Shown here: positions 7,206 through 14,835 of the stretch, piece after piece | Position numbering within the stretch: position 1 is the first letter of the stretch | How the letters are laid out: each line of letters opens with the position of its first letter | Source: Leucobacter_A sp035514995 | GTDB lineage: Bacteria > Actinomycetota > Actinomycetes > Actinomycetales > Microbacteriaceae | Length of the DNA: 28,184 nt | Direction: 5' to 3' | Assembly: GCA_035514995.1 (NCBI GenBank) | Contig: DATJCC010000056.1 | Span: 1 to 28,184 of the forward strand | Notes under the pieces: generated by a model | The model's database searches: none | What the model was told of the DNA's origin: nothing | The model's input: the letters and a program-made list of their open reading frames with translations, nothing else | Made by a program: the position numbers and the translations under genes

Positions 7206-8042
7206 TTAGATAGCGCCGTTTGTCGCACCTGAACCAGCTAGTGGCCCGAAAGTTTCACCTGTGTGGAATTTAGAATCAGGATGAACGATGTAGTGTACAA
7301 GGCGTGAAACATCTTCTGATTCGATCCAAGGCACACCCATTGGATTGATGACGAAAGCTTTTTCGATTTCTTCTTGACTGGGGTTTTCTATTCCCGGGAG
7401 GAACAGCTCTTCTACGTAGTCATTACGAATCAAGTCAGTGTTGACATTCGTTGGACAAATCGCATTAACTGTAATTCCCTTTTGGGCAAGTTCCATAGCT
7501 GCGGATTTGACCAGACCTACGACGCCCCACTTGGTTGCAACATAATGACCGATATTGTTGAACCCGATCTTAGCGCCACCAGATGCGGTTGCTACCACAC
7601 GACCGTATCCAGCTTTAATCATGTGTGGGAATACTGCGCGGAATGAGTTGAAAACACCAGTGAGGTTGATGTCTATTGTTTCTTGCCACACTTCAGCGGG
7701 CATAACATCTAACGTCGCATAGCTCATAATGCCCGCGTTAGCGAGCAGAATATCTATTTTGCCAAACTCTGCGACTGCCTGATCGGCCGCATCAATCATT
7801 TGCTGTAGGTTGCGCACATCCGCTTTTATTGCAAGGCATTTACTACCTTTTTCCTCGACAAGACGCTTAGTTTCATCCATGTCTGCCTGAGTAGCCATCT
7901 GAACCGGTAGTGATGAAACATTTTCAAGAATATCGACCAGCACGATATCGACGCCTTCATCAGCGAGCATCAGTGCGTGCGAACGGCCCTGTCCACGTGC
8001 TCCACCTGTAATGAATGCTACTTGTCCTTTGAAATCTGACAT
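7206..8042 (-). CDS. Mycofactocin-type short-chain dehydrogenase/reductase
   Basis: The 278-residue protein is a classical SDR with TGGARGQGR (residues 12-20) for the nucleotide, NAG (102-104), Asn126, and the catalytic Ser154, Tyr167 and Lys171. After the second beta strand (VLVDI) it carries an insertion, about residues 40-58, and later the NAICPTNVNTDLI segment. Both are marks of the mycofactocin-coupled (carveol dehydrogenase-like) subfamily, in which NAD is thought to stay bound and to be recycled by the redox peptide mycofactocin. It would oxidise a secondary alcohol or reduce a ketone; the substrate is unknown. The ribosome site AGGAAGTAGGA precedes the ATG. It follows the GlcG-like gene by 46 bases. 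No mycofactocin biosynthesis gene (mftA-F) is in the window. Confidence 0.88.
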   Translation of the reverse strand: MSDFKGQVAFITGGARGQGRSHALMLADEGVDIVLVDILENVSSLPVQMATQADMDETKRLVEEKGSKCLAIKADVRNLQQMIDAADQAVAEFGKIDILLANAGIMSYATLDVMPAEVWQETIDINLTGVFNSFRAVFPHMIKAGYGRVVATASGGAKIGFNNIGHYVATKWGVVGLVKSAAMELAQKGITVNAICPTNVNTDLIRNDYVEELFLPGIENPSQEEIEKAFVINPMGVPWIESEDVSRLVHYIVHPDSKFHTGETFGPLAGSGATNGAI

Positions 8043-8088
8043 TTTCCTACTTCCTTACTTTTTGTTAATTTTTTATTTGGTTTTGGTG

Positions 8089-8505
8089 CTATTTTGTGAG
8101 TGCTGCAACTGCTGCTTCAGCAATGATTACATCTTGCTCAGAGGTACCCCCGCTAATACCGATTGCACCTATCAGCACATCATCCGAATGAATTGGTGCG
8201 CCACCGGCAAACGGAACAAAATCGCGAACGCTCGTGATTCCTCCGGCGAAGGCAGGATTTGTTTCAGAGACATCTTCCCAAAGTTTTGTTGGAGCTCCCA
8301 TGCCAACTGCTGTTAAAGCTTTACCGTTGGCTATTCTCTCTGCAAAAAAATTGGTCCCATCAACACGTGCTGAAGCCACTGTCTGACCAACTGAGTTAAC
8401 TACTGTCGCAAAAACTGGAACAGATATTTCAATGGATTTGTTAATCGCTGCAGTTAAGACGGTTTGGGCCTCGTTAAGGTCGATGGTTTTTATTTGTTGA
8501 GTCAT
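8089..8505 (-). CDS. GlcG/HbpS (DUF336) family protein
   Basis: A 138-residue protein with the pattern of the GlcG/HbpS family: an N-terminal helix starting with LNEAQTVLTAAINKSIEI, VNSVGQTVASARVDG, and the C-terminal GGAPIHSDDVLIGAIGISGGTSEQD signature. Family members include the haem-binding HbpS of Streptomyces and GlcG next to glycolate oxidase genes; biochemical roles are mostly unproven, and many sit beside catabolic oxidoreductases. It is the first gene of the minus-strand set and diverges from the racemase-like gene across a long control region. Two ATG codons are in tandem (8508 and 8505). I chose the second because a GGAG ribosome site is otherwise too close. Confidence 0.85.
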   Translation of the reverse strand: MTQQIKTIDLNEAQTVLTAAINKSIEISVPVFATVVNSVGQTVASARVDGTNFFAERIANGKALTAVGMGAPTKLWEDVSETNPAFAGGITSVRDFVPFAGGAPIHSDDVLIGAIGISGGTSEQDVIIAEAAVAALTK

Positions 8506-8854
8506 CATTCTCCATTCAGTTTTGAAATGTCGTTGACAGTTAGTTTTAAGTTTGACGCAATTATTTGTTTTGCAAGGGCCTTTGGTTTTGGCTTCACAGA
8601 CTCATAGTTTCTTAAATTTATCGAAAATTACAGCCGCTTCCACTTTTAAGATTTGTTAGATGCTGCCAAACGCTATTGGATAGTGCGTACGGCAAAAATT
8701 GAAAGAACATGTGTCCCATAAAAATGTCTTTGCGGGAAATATGCAAACCGAAATCGGTGTTCCCAGTTTGAGCTGGGGTTTGTATCACTTTCATTAGTTT
8801 TACTTTCACTAGAGGAAGCAATCGTTTGATTATGCTTCATTGCATTCTTTCGAT

Positions 8855-8864
8855 ACAAGCTTGT
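8855..8864. promoter_or_regulatory. Palindrome ACAAGCTTGT, possible operator
   Basis: A perfect 10-bp palindrome, extended by matching GA and TC on the flanks (GAT-ACAAGCTTGT-CTC). It sits in the divergent control region about 350 bases upstream of the GlcG-like gene. Which protein binds is unknown, and a chance palindrome of this length is possible. Confidence 0.3.
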
Positions 8865-8909
8865 CTCAATATTTTCACAATGTCAACAAATAGTATGCAA
8901 TTTTAGTTA

Positions 8910-8965
8910 ATGAAATTTCATGAAGCGCCACTCCTGACACCCTGTTATGTCACTATTTCATTAAC
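8910..8965. promoter_or_regulatory. ATGAAATTTCAT palindrome with distal inverted half-site
   Basis: A perfect 12-bp palindrome ATGAAATTTCAT at 8910-8921 shares its left arm with a longer inverted pair: GTTAATGAAAT (8906-8916) and ATTTCATTAAC (8955-8965), whose starts are 49 bases apart. Three copies of the same half-site in a divergent promoter region suggest a regulator that binds two sites cooperatively. The embedded GntR-type protein or an unlinked regulator could be the binder. This is a sequence observation only. Confidence 0.5.
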
Positions 8966-9102
8966 AACTAGCCCGTTCAAACATAACAATTCAACCTTGA
9001 TCTATAAATTAAACTTGTGCAAATGCCAATTTCTGTACACAATATTAATAACGAGCATTAATAATATAAATATAAAACCGGACAAGAATTGGAGCGTCAA
9101 AG

Positions 9103-9846
9103 ATGACGGACGTGTTGGGATACAAAGGGGTCTTTGGTGTATTGGCACCTTCAACAAACACAGTGGTTGAACCAGATTTCTACAGAATGGCAGTCCCGGG
9201 GATAACTGCTCATGTGGGTCGGATCCATATTCGCAATCAAAACCTAACAAGTAATGATGATTTCGAGTCTCTTCTAGTTCAAATTCGCCAAGAGATCGAG
9301 GCAGCCTGTGACAGAGTACTCACAGCCGAACCAGATTATTTAGTAATGGGAATGAGCGCAGAAACATTTTGGGGTGGTGTCGAAGGCGCAACACAGTTCC
9401 AAGAACACATCGAATCTTATACTGGCAAAAAGCTTGCCACCGGCGCCGAAGCTTGTAAACGAGCCTTGGAGATTCACAACGCCAAAAAAATAGCTGTGGT
9501 GAGTCCCTACCAAGAGATCGGTGACAGGAATGTTGTGCAGTATTTTAATGAAATCGGGCACGACGTTGTAAATATTAAGGGACTTCGTTGCCCATCTGCG
9601 GTTGCGATCGCACGTGTAGATGAGGCAACACTGCGACGTACCGTGGAAGAGATAGATACGCCTGAAGTTGACGCAATAGTGCAGGTTGGGACAAACCTGT
9701 CGATGGTTGGTTTAGCAGACCAATTAGAAGCTGAACTGGGCAAGCCCGTTATCGCTATAAATGCCGCCACTTGGTGGCTTGCGCTACGTGAAAACGGTAT
9801 CAATGACCAGCTAACCGGGTTTGGTTCCCTGCTGCGGGAGCACTAG
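9103..9846 (+). CDS. Maleate isomerase / Asp-Glu racemase superfamily protein lacking both catalytic Cys
   Basis: The 247-residue protein has the two-domain fold pattern of maleate isomerase, arylmalonate decarboxylase and related racemases: GVLAPSTNTVVEPDFYRMAVPG (residues 12-33) binds carboxylates, and the two half-sites follow near 82 and 196. In active maleate isomerases each half-site has a Cys; here they read VMGMSAETFW (81-90) and VQVGTNLSM (193-201), so both are replaced. The only cysteines, at 69, 118 and 163, lie elsewhere. It may therefore be a non-racemising lyase, decarboxylase or hydrolase, or a binding protein. It leads the operon of the ABC importer (70-base gap), across the divergent region from the lyase/CoA-transferase genes, so it probably acts on the same imported compound. 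Confidence 0.85.
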   Translation: MTDVLGYKGVFGVLAPSTNTVVEPDFYRMAVPGITAHVGRIHIRNQNLTSNDDFESLLVQIRQEIEAACDRVLTAEPDYLVMGMSAETFWGGVEGATQFQEHIESYTGKKLATGAEACKRALEIHNAKKIAVVSPYQEIGDRNVVQYFNEIGHDVVNIKGLRCPSAVAIARVDEATLRRTVEEIDTPEVDAIVQVGTNLSMVGLADQLEAELGKPVIAINAATWWLALRENGINDQLTGFGSLLREH

Positions 9847-9916
9847 AAATCATGACCACCAATAAAAAGAAAAAACAATGTCAAACAAATATATAAATAA
9901 GCTCAAAGGAGAGAAA

Positions 9917-11047
9917 ATGATAAAAAAATCAGCCCTTGCGGTACCTCTAATGGTTGCCGCAGCACTCGTCCTATCAGCGTGCACTGGCGCGGCTGACACC
10001 GGGACAGACACCGCAACTGATGAAGGCGGCACGTCAAATGAAGCCTGTATCGCATCTGTAAACGAAGCAGTCGATAAAGCTCGTGAGCCGCTGGAGCTAA
10101 CGCTACCATCTGAACCAATTGACTTTTCAAAAGTTGAAGGTAAAAACATCTGGATTATAAACATCCTTACAAACCAGATGATTAGTGACTCTAACGAAGG
10201 CTTTACCGCGGCCGCAGAGGCTGCTGGTGTTGATTTGACTATCTATGATGGTCAGGGAACAGTTAGTGGCTGGAACGAAGGCATCCAGCAGGCTATAGCG
10301 CAGGGCGCAGACGCAATTGCTCTCTATGGTATAGACCGCTCGCTCGTCTCCGAAGCAGTTAAAGAAGCTGCCGAGGCTGGTATAATCGTAACCGAATCAT
10401 TAGCTTTGAACTACGATGTCGAACGCCATGAAGACCTTTACACTACTTTCTCTGCCGACTATTACACCGACGGAGCGACACTCGCCAACTGGACTCTTGC
10501 AGACTCAGACTGCACCGCCAGCACCTACCTGCTCTACTCAACAGCACTACCAATTTGGGTAGATATGCAGCAAGGCGCTCTCGATGCATACGCAGAGAAC
10601 TGCCCCGAGTGCGACATTTTAGATGAAAATGTAGACCCAGCTAATGTCGCTACAGAAGTACCACGTGTCGTTCAGACAAGACTGACACAGGCGCCAGAAA
10701 CAGGCTACGTACTAGCAACATGGGACTCAGCTGCACCTTTCATTGAGTCTGCTGCTTCTCCAATTAACCCTGAAGTTGCTATTCTTGGACGTGACGGAAT
10801 CGAAGCTGCCCTAGATGAAATCCGCACTGGTGGAATGATGAAAGTAACTGTTGCAGCACCTCCGCCACAGTGGATCGGCTGGACAGTCGTTGATGATCTA
10901 CTGCGTGGTATCGCAGGCCAAGAACCAAACGGTCTTGTCATCCCAACACGTCTAATCGACCCAACCAATGTTGGCGAAACAGACGCTGACGTTATGCCAA
11001 ACTATGTTGGTTTTGAAGATGAGTATAAGAAGGTTTGGGGCCTCTAA
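9917..11047 (+). CDS. ABC importer substrate-binding lipoprotein (sugar type)
   Basis: The 376-residue protein starts at ATG 9917, chosen for the strong AAAGGAG site at 9905-9911; an upstream ATG at 9878 has none. A lipoprotein signal (MIKKSALAVPLMVAAALVLSAC) ends with the lipobox LSAC, Cys22 being lipidated. An acidic Thr/Asp/Gly-rich spacer follows, then a periplasmic-binding-protein type 1 fold of the ribose/xylose group (NIWIINILTNQM, GWNEGIQQAIAQGADAIALYG, EVAILGRDGI). Family members bind sugars, but also autoinducers, purines and amino compounds. The bound compound is unknown and may be the substrate of the neighbouring catabolic enzymes. It overlaps the permease start by one base (TAATG). 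Confidence 0.9.
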   Translation: MIKKSALAVPLMVAAALVLSACTGAADTGTDTATDEGGTSNEACIASVNEAVDKAREPLELTLPSEPIDFSKVEGKNIWIINILTNQMISDSNEGFTAAAEAAGVDLTIYDGQGTVSGWNEGIQQAIAQGADAIALYGIDRSLVSEAVKEAAEAGIIVTESLALNYDVERHEDLYTTFSADYYTDGATLANWTLADSDCTASTYLLYSTALPIWVDMQQGALDAYAENCPECDILDENVDPANVATEVPRVVQTRLTQAPETGYVLATWDSAAPFIESAASPINPEVAILGRDGIEAALDEIRTGGMMKVTVAAPPPQWIGWTVVDDLLRGIAGQEPNGLVIPTRLIDPTNVGETDADVMPNYVGFEDEYKKVWGL

Positions 11048-12078
11048 TGACCAATAACCCATCGAAAACTGAGTTTCTCACAGTCTCATCTGAGAACGCA
11101 GAAATTTCGAGGGGCTCAAATAGGAGTGGGCATGGTAATGCCCACTCCTATTTTGAGAAATACGCCCTCGTCGGACTTCTTGCTCTGATATTTGCAATAG
11201 CTTACTTACTGCTGCCTACATTTCGGTCACCGAATGTCATAGGTGCAATCGTTAACTCCCAAGCAATAATCCTATTATTGGCTCTAACCGCAACAATTGT
11301 GTTGAGAACCGGTGATTTCGACCTGTCGATAGCTGGTGTCATGGTCACTTCTGGAGCTACAGTTGGAGTTTTAAGCTCCTCAGGAACTCCCCTAATCGTG
11401 GCGATAATAGCAGGGTTGCTTGTTGGTTTAATATCTGGGACTGTAAACGCTATTTTAGTGGTCAAAATCGGTGTTGAGTCTTTTATTACGACAATTGGCA
11501 TGTTTACCGCTCTGACCGGGCTTGGGTATGCAATTACAAACAGTAGAGTTATCACAGACATACCCCCAGTTCTCTCAGAGGTCGCGCGTTTTAAACTAAT
11601 TGGCCTACCGGTAACCACCTGGATTGGCATCCTACTTGCCATCGCTCTTTGGTACGTTTATGAGAAAACACCTCTAGGTCGGTATTTAGTTTTTATTGGC
11701 GGTAACAGAGAAGCGTCGAAACTAGTTGGAATAAATGTAACCCGCGTTAGAATGGGCGCTTTTATCGCTTCCGGTTTGATCGCATCGTTTATCGGAATAT
11801 TGCTTGTCGGAAATCTTGGAGCTGTAGATCCTAGTATTGGAAACCAATACTTACTGTCCCCATTCGCCGCAGTATTTTTAGGTGCTACAGCGATAACTGT
11901 TGGCCGCTTTAACAGCCTCGGTACCGTGGTTGCGCTATACCTTTTAGCTGTTGGGTTCACTGCGCTTCAAATAATGGGCGCTCCTTCTTGGGTGAACAAT
12001 GTGTTTAACGGGCTCGCGTTGATGCTCGCTGTTGCACTTGCCAAGATTGTAAGTAACCGAAATTCGGTGAAAAAATGA
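11047..12078 (+). CDS. ABC importer permease, RbsC-like
   Basis: The 343-residue integral membrane protein belongs to the ribose-type permease family (BPD_transp_2). It has roughly eight to ten hydrophobic helices, starting at LVGLLALIFAIAYLLLP (about residue 41), and the family EAA-like segment NREASKLVGINVTRVRMGAF that contacts the ATPase. The first 38 residues form an unusual polar N-terminal tail (Ser, Asn, Gly, His-rich) before helix 1; its codons form a near-perfect hairpin (11115-11157). I chose ATG 11047, coupled to the lipoprotein stop as TAATG, over TTG 11035. The gene overlaps the ATPase by four bases. A single permease gene suggests a homodimer in the membrane. Confidence 0.92.
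   Translation: MTNNPSKTEFLTVSSENAEISRGSNRSGHGNAHSYFEKYALVGLLALIFAIAYLLLPTFRSPNVIGAIVNSQAIILLLALTATIVLRTGDFDLSIAGVMVTSGATVGVLSSSGTPLIVAIIAGLLVGLISGTVNAILVVKIGVESFITTIGMFTALTGLGYAITNSRVITDIPPVLSEVARFKLIGLPVTTWIGILLAIALWYVYEKTPLGRYLVFIGGNREASKLVGINVTRVRMGAFIASGLIASFIGILLVGNLGAVDPSIGNQYLLSPFAAVFLGATAITVGRFNSLGTVVALYLLAVGFTALQIMGAPSWVNNVFNGLALMLAVALAKIVSNRNSVKK
11115..11157 (+). repeat. Strong hairpin inside the 5' coding part of the permease gene
   Basis: Inverted arms 11115-11133 and 11138-11157 (core AATAGGAGTGGGCAT) pair over 19 bp with a single bulged base and a 4-base loop. The hairpin lies about 70 bases after the lipoprotein stop, inside permease codons 23-37. There is no following U-run. 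It probably protects the abundant lipoprotein mRNA from 3' decay or hinders permease translation, giving binding protein excess over permease. Confidence 0.6.
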
Positions 12079-13604
12079 AAACAGTAGATGATGCACTCGT
12101 TGTAACGAATCTCACAAAATCGTTTAATCGAGTTACTGTTCTACACCCGCTTGACTTTAGAGTTGCTCCCGGCGAGGTTCATGCCCTAGTCGGACAAAAT
12201 GGAAGTGGTAAATCAACTCTAGTTAAATGTTTAACTGGAGTGCACGCTCCTGACACTGGCGAGTTTACTGTCTTTGGTAAAAAGGTTAACTTTCCTGTGC
12301 AGTCACCAACAGACCATGGGATAGCCGTTATCCATCAAGACATTGGTCTTGTAGAGGATCTAACCGTTCTAGAGAATTTAGGCATCAATGCCAAATATGG
12401 GACACGGCTTGCTTCACCCATATCAAATCGGCGCGAAAAAGAAATTTATAGAGAACTTTTAGCGCGGTTAGAAATTGATTTACCTTTCGACCAACCTGTC
12501 TCAACACTTAGTCCCGCCGAGCATTCGCTAATCGGGGTGCTTCGTGCCATGCGAGTTATGGAGGGTCACCAAAAGCAAATATTTATACTTGATGAGCCCA
12601 CTGCACACCTATCTCGCACTGAGGCTCAAAGAATCACAAAGTTCATGCGTAAAGTTGCTGAGCTAGGTTCTAGCGTGATCTTCATTAGTCACCGGCTCAA
12701 TGAAGTTTTAGATTACTGTGATGCAGTAACAGTAATCAGGGACGGAAAGATAGTAGCTTCTGGAAGCACCGCAAACATGACTAAATCAGATTTGGTTAAT
12801 GACATGCTAGGCAGACGCATGGTTGATTTTTATCCAGAACCTCCTGTTGTTCCTGAAGACTCTCCAACTGTTCTTGAAGTTGATGGTATTCAGGGAAACA
12901 CAGTCCAGAACGTTTCACTCAAAGTGCGTGCAAATGAGATCGTTGGCATTACTGGTCTAGCCGGTATGGGTCAAGAGGAGCTACCATACCTGATCAGCGG
13001 AGCTTCCTCTCCAAAAGCCGGCACAGTAACGGTCAATGGTAAAAAAATTCCATTAGGAAACAGTAAAACTGCCATTACCAACGGAATAGGTTTGGTTCCA
13101 TCTAACAGACAGCGTGACGGGCTGTGGATGGACGCAACCGCTGCCGAGAATGTCACCCTACCGGCCCTATCAAAATGGAAACGTAAGTTTCGATTTTACG
13201 ACTGGAAAAGTGAAAAACGGGCAGCCAATGAGGTGCTGGAAGACTCAGGTTTGCGCCCATTAGCACCAAACAGGTTGATGAGAATGTTCAGTGGGGGCAA
13301 CCAACAAAAAGTTGTTTTCAGTAAGTGGTTACAGCTTTCACCAAAAGTATTTTTATTAGACGAACCTACTCAGGGTGTCGATGCAGGAGCCGGTAGGGAA
13401 CTTTTAGAAAGAACTGCAAGACTCGCTGATGACGGTGCGGCCGTAATAGTCTTCTCCGGTGACCATGAACAGTTGGCAGCTATATGCAACCGAGTCATCA
13501 TACTTAACGATGGCTACCAGGTTGGGGAGCTTGTAGGAGACGAGCTTTCACAACACGCTTTGCTCGTAGCTTGTGAAGATCACTTACCTGTAAAAGCTGC
13601 TTAA
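12075..13604 (+). CDS. ABC importer ATPase with two nucleotide-binding domains, RbsA-like
   Basis: The 509-residue protein has two fused ATPase domains, typical of ribose/galactose importers. Domain 1 has Walker A GQNGSGKST (residues 40-48), a degenerate signature (LSPAEHSLIG) and Walker B IFILDEPTAHLS. Domain 2 (from about residue 265) has a degenerate Walker A region (GLAGMGQEE), an intact signature FSGGNQQKVVFSKWL and Walker B VFLLDEPTQGVD. Such asymmetry is normal in the family. The ATG overlaps the permease stop (ATGA). It is the last gene of the racemase/importer operon, followed after about 165 bases by a strong terminator. Confidence 0.93.
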   Translation: MKTVDDALVVTNLTKSFNRVTVLHPLDFRVAPGEVHALVGQNGSGKSTLVKCLTGVHAPDTGEFTVFGKKVNFPVQSPTDHGIAVIHQDIGLVEDLTVLENLGINAKYGTRLASPISNRREKEIYRELLARLEIDLPFDQPVSTLSPAEHSLIGVLRAMRVMEGHQKQIFILDEPTAHLSRTEAQRITKFMRKVAELGSSVIFISHRLNEVLDYCDAVTVIRDGKIVASGSTANMTKSDLVNDMLGRRMVDFYPEPPVVPEDSPTVLEVDGIQGNTVQNVSLKVRANEIVGITGLAGMGQEELPYLISGASSPKAGTVTVNGKKIPLGNSKTAITNGIGLVPSNRQRDGLWMDATAAENVTLPALSKWKRKFRFYDWKSEKRAANEVLEDSGLRPLAPNRLMRMFSGGNQQKVVFSKWLQLSPKVFLLDEPTQGVDAGAGRELLERTARLADDGAAVIVFSGDHEQLAAICNRVIILNDGYQVGELVGDELSQHALLVACEDHLPVKAA

Positions 13605-13769
13605 TTTTTTGCGAATTTAGCTGGAACCTCAGCCGCATCAAATAAAGGAATAGTCGGTTCATCCACACAAACTTAAAGCTATATTGCGGCGCTAGTTTGA
13701 GCTCACGTTAATAATCTCGGATCCTGTTAATAATAACGTTTAGCTGAGTGGCCAACTATTTCGCATATC
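13605..13769. other. Intergenic stretch after the ABC operon
   Basis: No gene is seen. A 9-base direct repeat GTTAATAAT occurs at 13707-13715 and 13726-13734, a 19-base period close to two helical turns, but it lies downstream of one operon and behind the terminator of another, so a regulatory role is doubtful. Confidence 0.35.
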
Positions 13770-13823
13770 AATAGACCTCGTGTGAAGGTTAGGTTAAAAC
13801 CTATCCTTCACACGAGGTCTATT
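13770..13823 (+). terminator. Terminator of the racemase/ABC-importer operon
   Basis: Arms 13770-13795 and 13798-13823 form a 26-bp stem with one mismatch and a 2-base loop (ends AATAGACCTCGTGTG), followed by TTATTTC on the plus strand. It is the strongest hairpin in the window. The long stem and minimal loop also fit a palindromic element, but its position fits a terminator well. Confidence 0.8.
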
Positions 13824-13846
13824 TTATTTCTAATCTCAAGCAGAAG

Positions 13847-13889
13847 AAAAGGAGTTTCACACTATTTTAATAAGTGTGAAACTCCTTTT
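13847..13889. terminator. Bidirectional terminator before the cupin gene
   Basis: A perfect 17-bp stem (13847-13863 with 13873-13889, arm AAAAGGAGTTTCACACT) has a 9-base loop, with A-rich and T-rich ends that give U-runs on both strands. It lies between the convergent ABC operon and the cupin gene, and most likely ends the cupin/Dabb transcript and backs up the first terminator. Confidence 0.8.
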
Positions 13890-13910
13890 AATGTAACTGA
13901 TGTTTTATAA

Positions 13911-14276
13911 TCACCAGGTTCTAGTTGGCGGAGACTTAACCTCCAACCAAACAGCACCCTCATCAAGAGCCTTCATATTATGAACGACATCGATCGGGTG
14001 CCTAAATCCATCGCCTGGATGGAGATCGTATGTGACACCGTCTACAACAGTTTGTGCTCGCCCGCTAACCATGTAGCCGACGCTTTCATGATCGTGGGTG
14101 TGTGGCGCTGAGGCCTGCCCTGGGGGCATTGAGACTTCGATGACAATCATGTCATCACCTTCTGCTAGCACTCTAACGTCTACTGGACCAGAGAGGGGGA
14201 CGCCCTCAACATGTGTAATTTGGTGATGTTCAGCTTCTTGGTTTCGCACAGCTATGTGCTCTCTAGGGTTAAGCAT
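13911..14276 (-). CDS. Small cupin-domain protein
   Basis: The 121-residue single-domain cupin has the first motif as PHTHDHESVGYMVSGRAQ (metal ligands His, His, Glu) and the second as PGDGFRHPIDVVHNM (His). Cupins of this size are metal-dependent isomerases, dioxygenase-like enzymes or small-ligand sensors; no specific reaction can be assigned. It lies 32 bases downstream of the Dabb gene in the same direction, so the two form an operon, which diverges from an FAD oxidoreductase. These look like accessory enzymes of the unidentified catabolic pathway encoded on the left of the window. Confidence 0.85.
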   Translation of the reverse strand: MLNPREHIAVRNQEAEHHQITHVEGVPLSGPVDVRVLAEGDDMIVIEVSMPPGQASAPHTHDHESVGYMVSGRAQTVVDGVTYDLHPGDGFRHPIDVVHNMKALDEGAVWLEVKSPPTRTW

Positions 14277-14308
14277 GGTATTTACCTATCTGGGTTTAGT
14301 TTTAATAA

Positions 14309-14620
14309 TTATTTTTCTGCACTGGATAAGAATAAATCAGTTAAAGGAAGGTCGCACGTAGCCATTTCTTTAATCAGGGGTTTAATTGCAACGCCCACAG
14401 TTACATGCTCAGGATGAGCCTGATAACTAAGCACTGAGTTCTCATTTTCAAACACCATTATGAACCCGAGATTCCAGGTAGTAGAACCGGAAATGACACT
14501 GGTCCCGCCGGTCACCTCGGATAGTCCGGGGATTTTGCCTGTAAGAGACAGCACCTGCTCGGCCACATAGGTAGAGTCTTCTGAATCATTTAAATTCATG
14601 AGGATTAGGTGAGCTATCAT
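14309..14620 (-). CDS. Dabb (stress-responsive A/B barrel) domain protein
   Basis: The 103-residue protein fits the dimeric alpha/beta-barrel Dabb family: an N-terminal strand MIAHLILMNL, the GKIPGLSEVTGG turn, TTWNLGFIMVFENE, and SYQAHPEHVTVGVAIKPLI with its family-typical YQxHPxH motif. Members include small lyases and cyclases as well as proteins of unknown role, often beside catabolic enzymes. A TTGTATACGA site overlaps its likely -10 region (TTGGAT at about -35, then TATACA after 17 bases on the minus strand), suggesting repression by a GntR/FCD regulator. Function unknown. Confidence 0.85.
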   Translation of the reverse strand: MIAHLILMNLNDSEDSTYVAEQVLSLTGKIPGLSEVTGGTSVISGSTTWNLGFIMVFENENSVLSYQAHPEHVTVGVAIKPLIKEMATCDLPLTDLFLSSAEK

Positions 14621-14649
14621 CTGTTCTGACTCCAGATCAATTGAGAATA

Positions 14650-14659
14650 TTGTATACGA
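14650..14659. promoter_or_regulatory. GntR/FCD-type operator TTGTATACGA
   Basis: This site matches the perfect palindrome at 14836-14845 with one change. On the minus strand it overlaps the probable -10 box of the Dabb/cupin promoter, 30 bases before the Dabb ATG, a position typical for repression. The binder is likely the FadR-type regulator at 3561-4178, by family operator form (GT...AC arms); this is inference. Confidence 0.5.
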
Positions 14660-14789
14660 ACTGATTAAGTATTATCCAATATGCTAGCACACACACGTAC
14701 TTTTTATCAGCAAAAATGAAAACAATAGCTTACATCACTAGCCAATAGTCAACTGCATTTATAGCTAATTCGTCCATTTATCTGAGTAG

Positions 14790-14819
14790 TTGACACTCAG
14801 GTGCACATTGACGTAAAAT
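14790..14819 (+). promoter_or_regulatory. Sigma70-type promoter toward the FAD oxidoreductase
   Basis: A perfect -35 TTGACA (14790-14795) and a -10 TAAAAT (14814-14819) are 18 bases apart. A second overlapping pair, TTGACG (14808-14813) and TATATT (14832-14837), would place the TTGTATACAA operator at its -10. Either gives a long leader of about 165-185 bases before the ATG at 15013. Confidence 0.45.
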
Positions 14820-14835
14820 GTGATCAGCAGGTATA

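Larger units (their letters stand above)
8506..9102. promoter_or_regulatory. Divergent control region, about 0.6 kb, no gene
   Basis: This AT-rich region separates the minus-strand GlcG/SDR genes from the plus-strand racemase/ABC-importer operon. I see no convincing protein: short open frames in it lack ribosome sites and family resemblance. It holds a 12-bp palindrome (8910-8921) with a distant matching half-site (8955-8965) and a second palindrome (8855-8864). A GGAG ribosome site lies about 9 bases before the plus-strand ATG at 9103. Promoters for both directions must lie here, but no consensus pair is clear enough to name. Confidence 0.6.

Noticed and set aside
8618..8858. Small minus-strand open frames in the divergent control region
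   Set aside because: No ribosome site, overlapping frames, no recognisable family and AT-rich non-coding character.
9103..9846. Naming this gene maleate isomerase (nicE/maiA)
   Set aside because: Both catalytic cysteines are replaced, so the specific activity is not supported despite the fold.
13770..13889. Two adjacent long inverted repeats as a mobile-element remnant
   Set aside because: The arms are unrelated to each other, there are no target duplications or transposase, and both positions fit transcription terminators of convergent operons.
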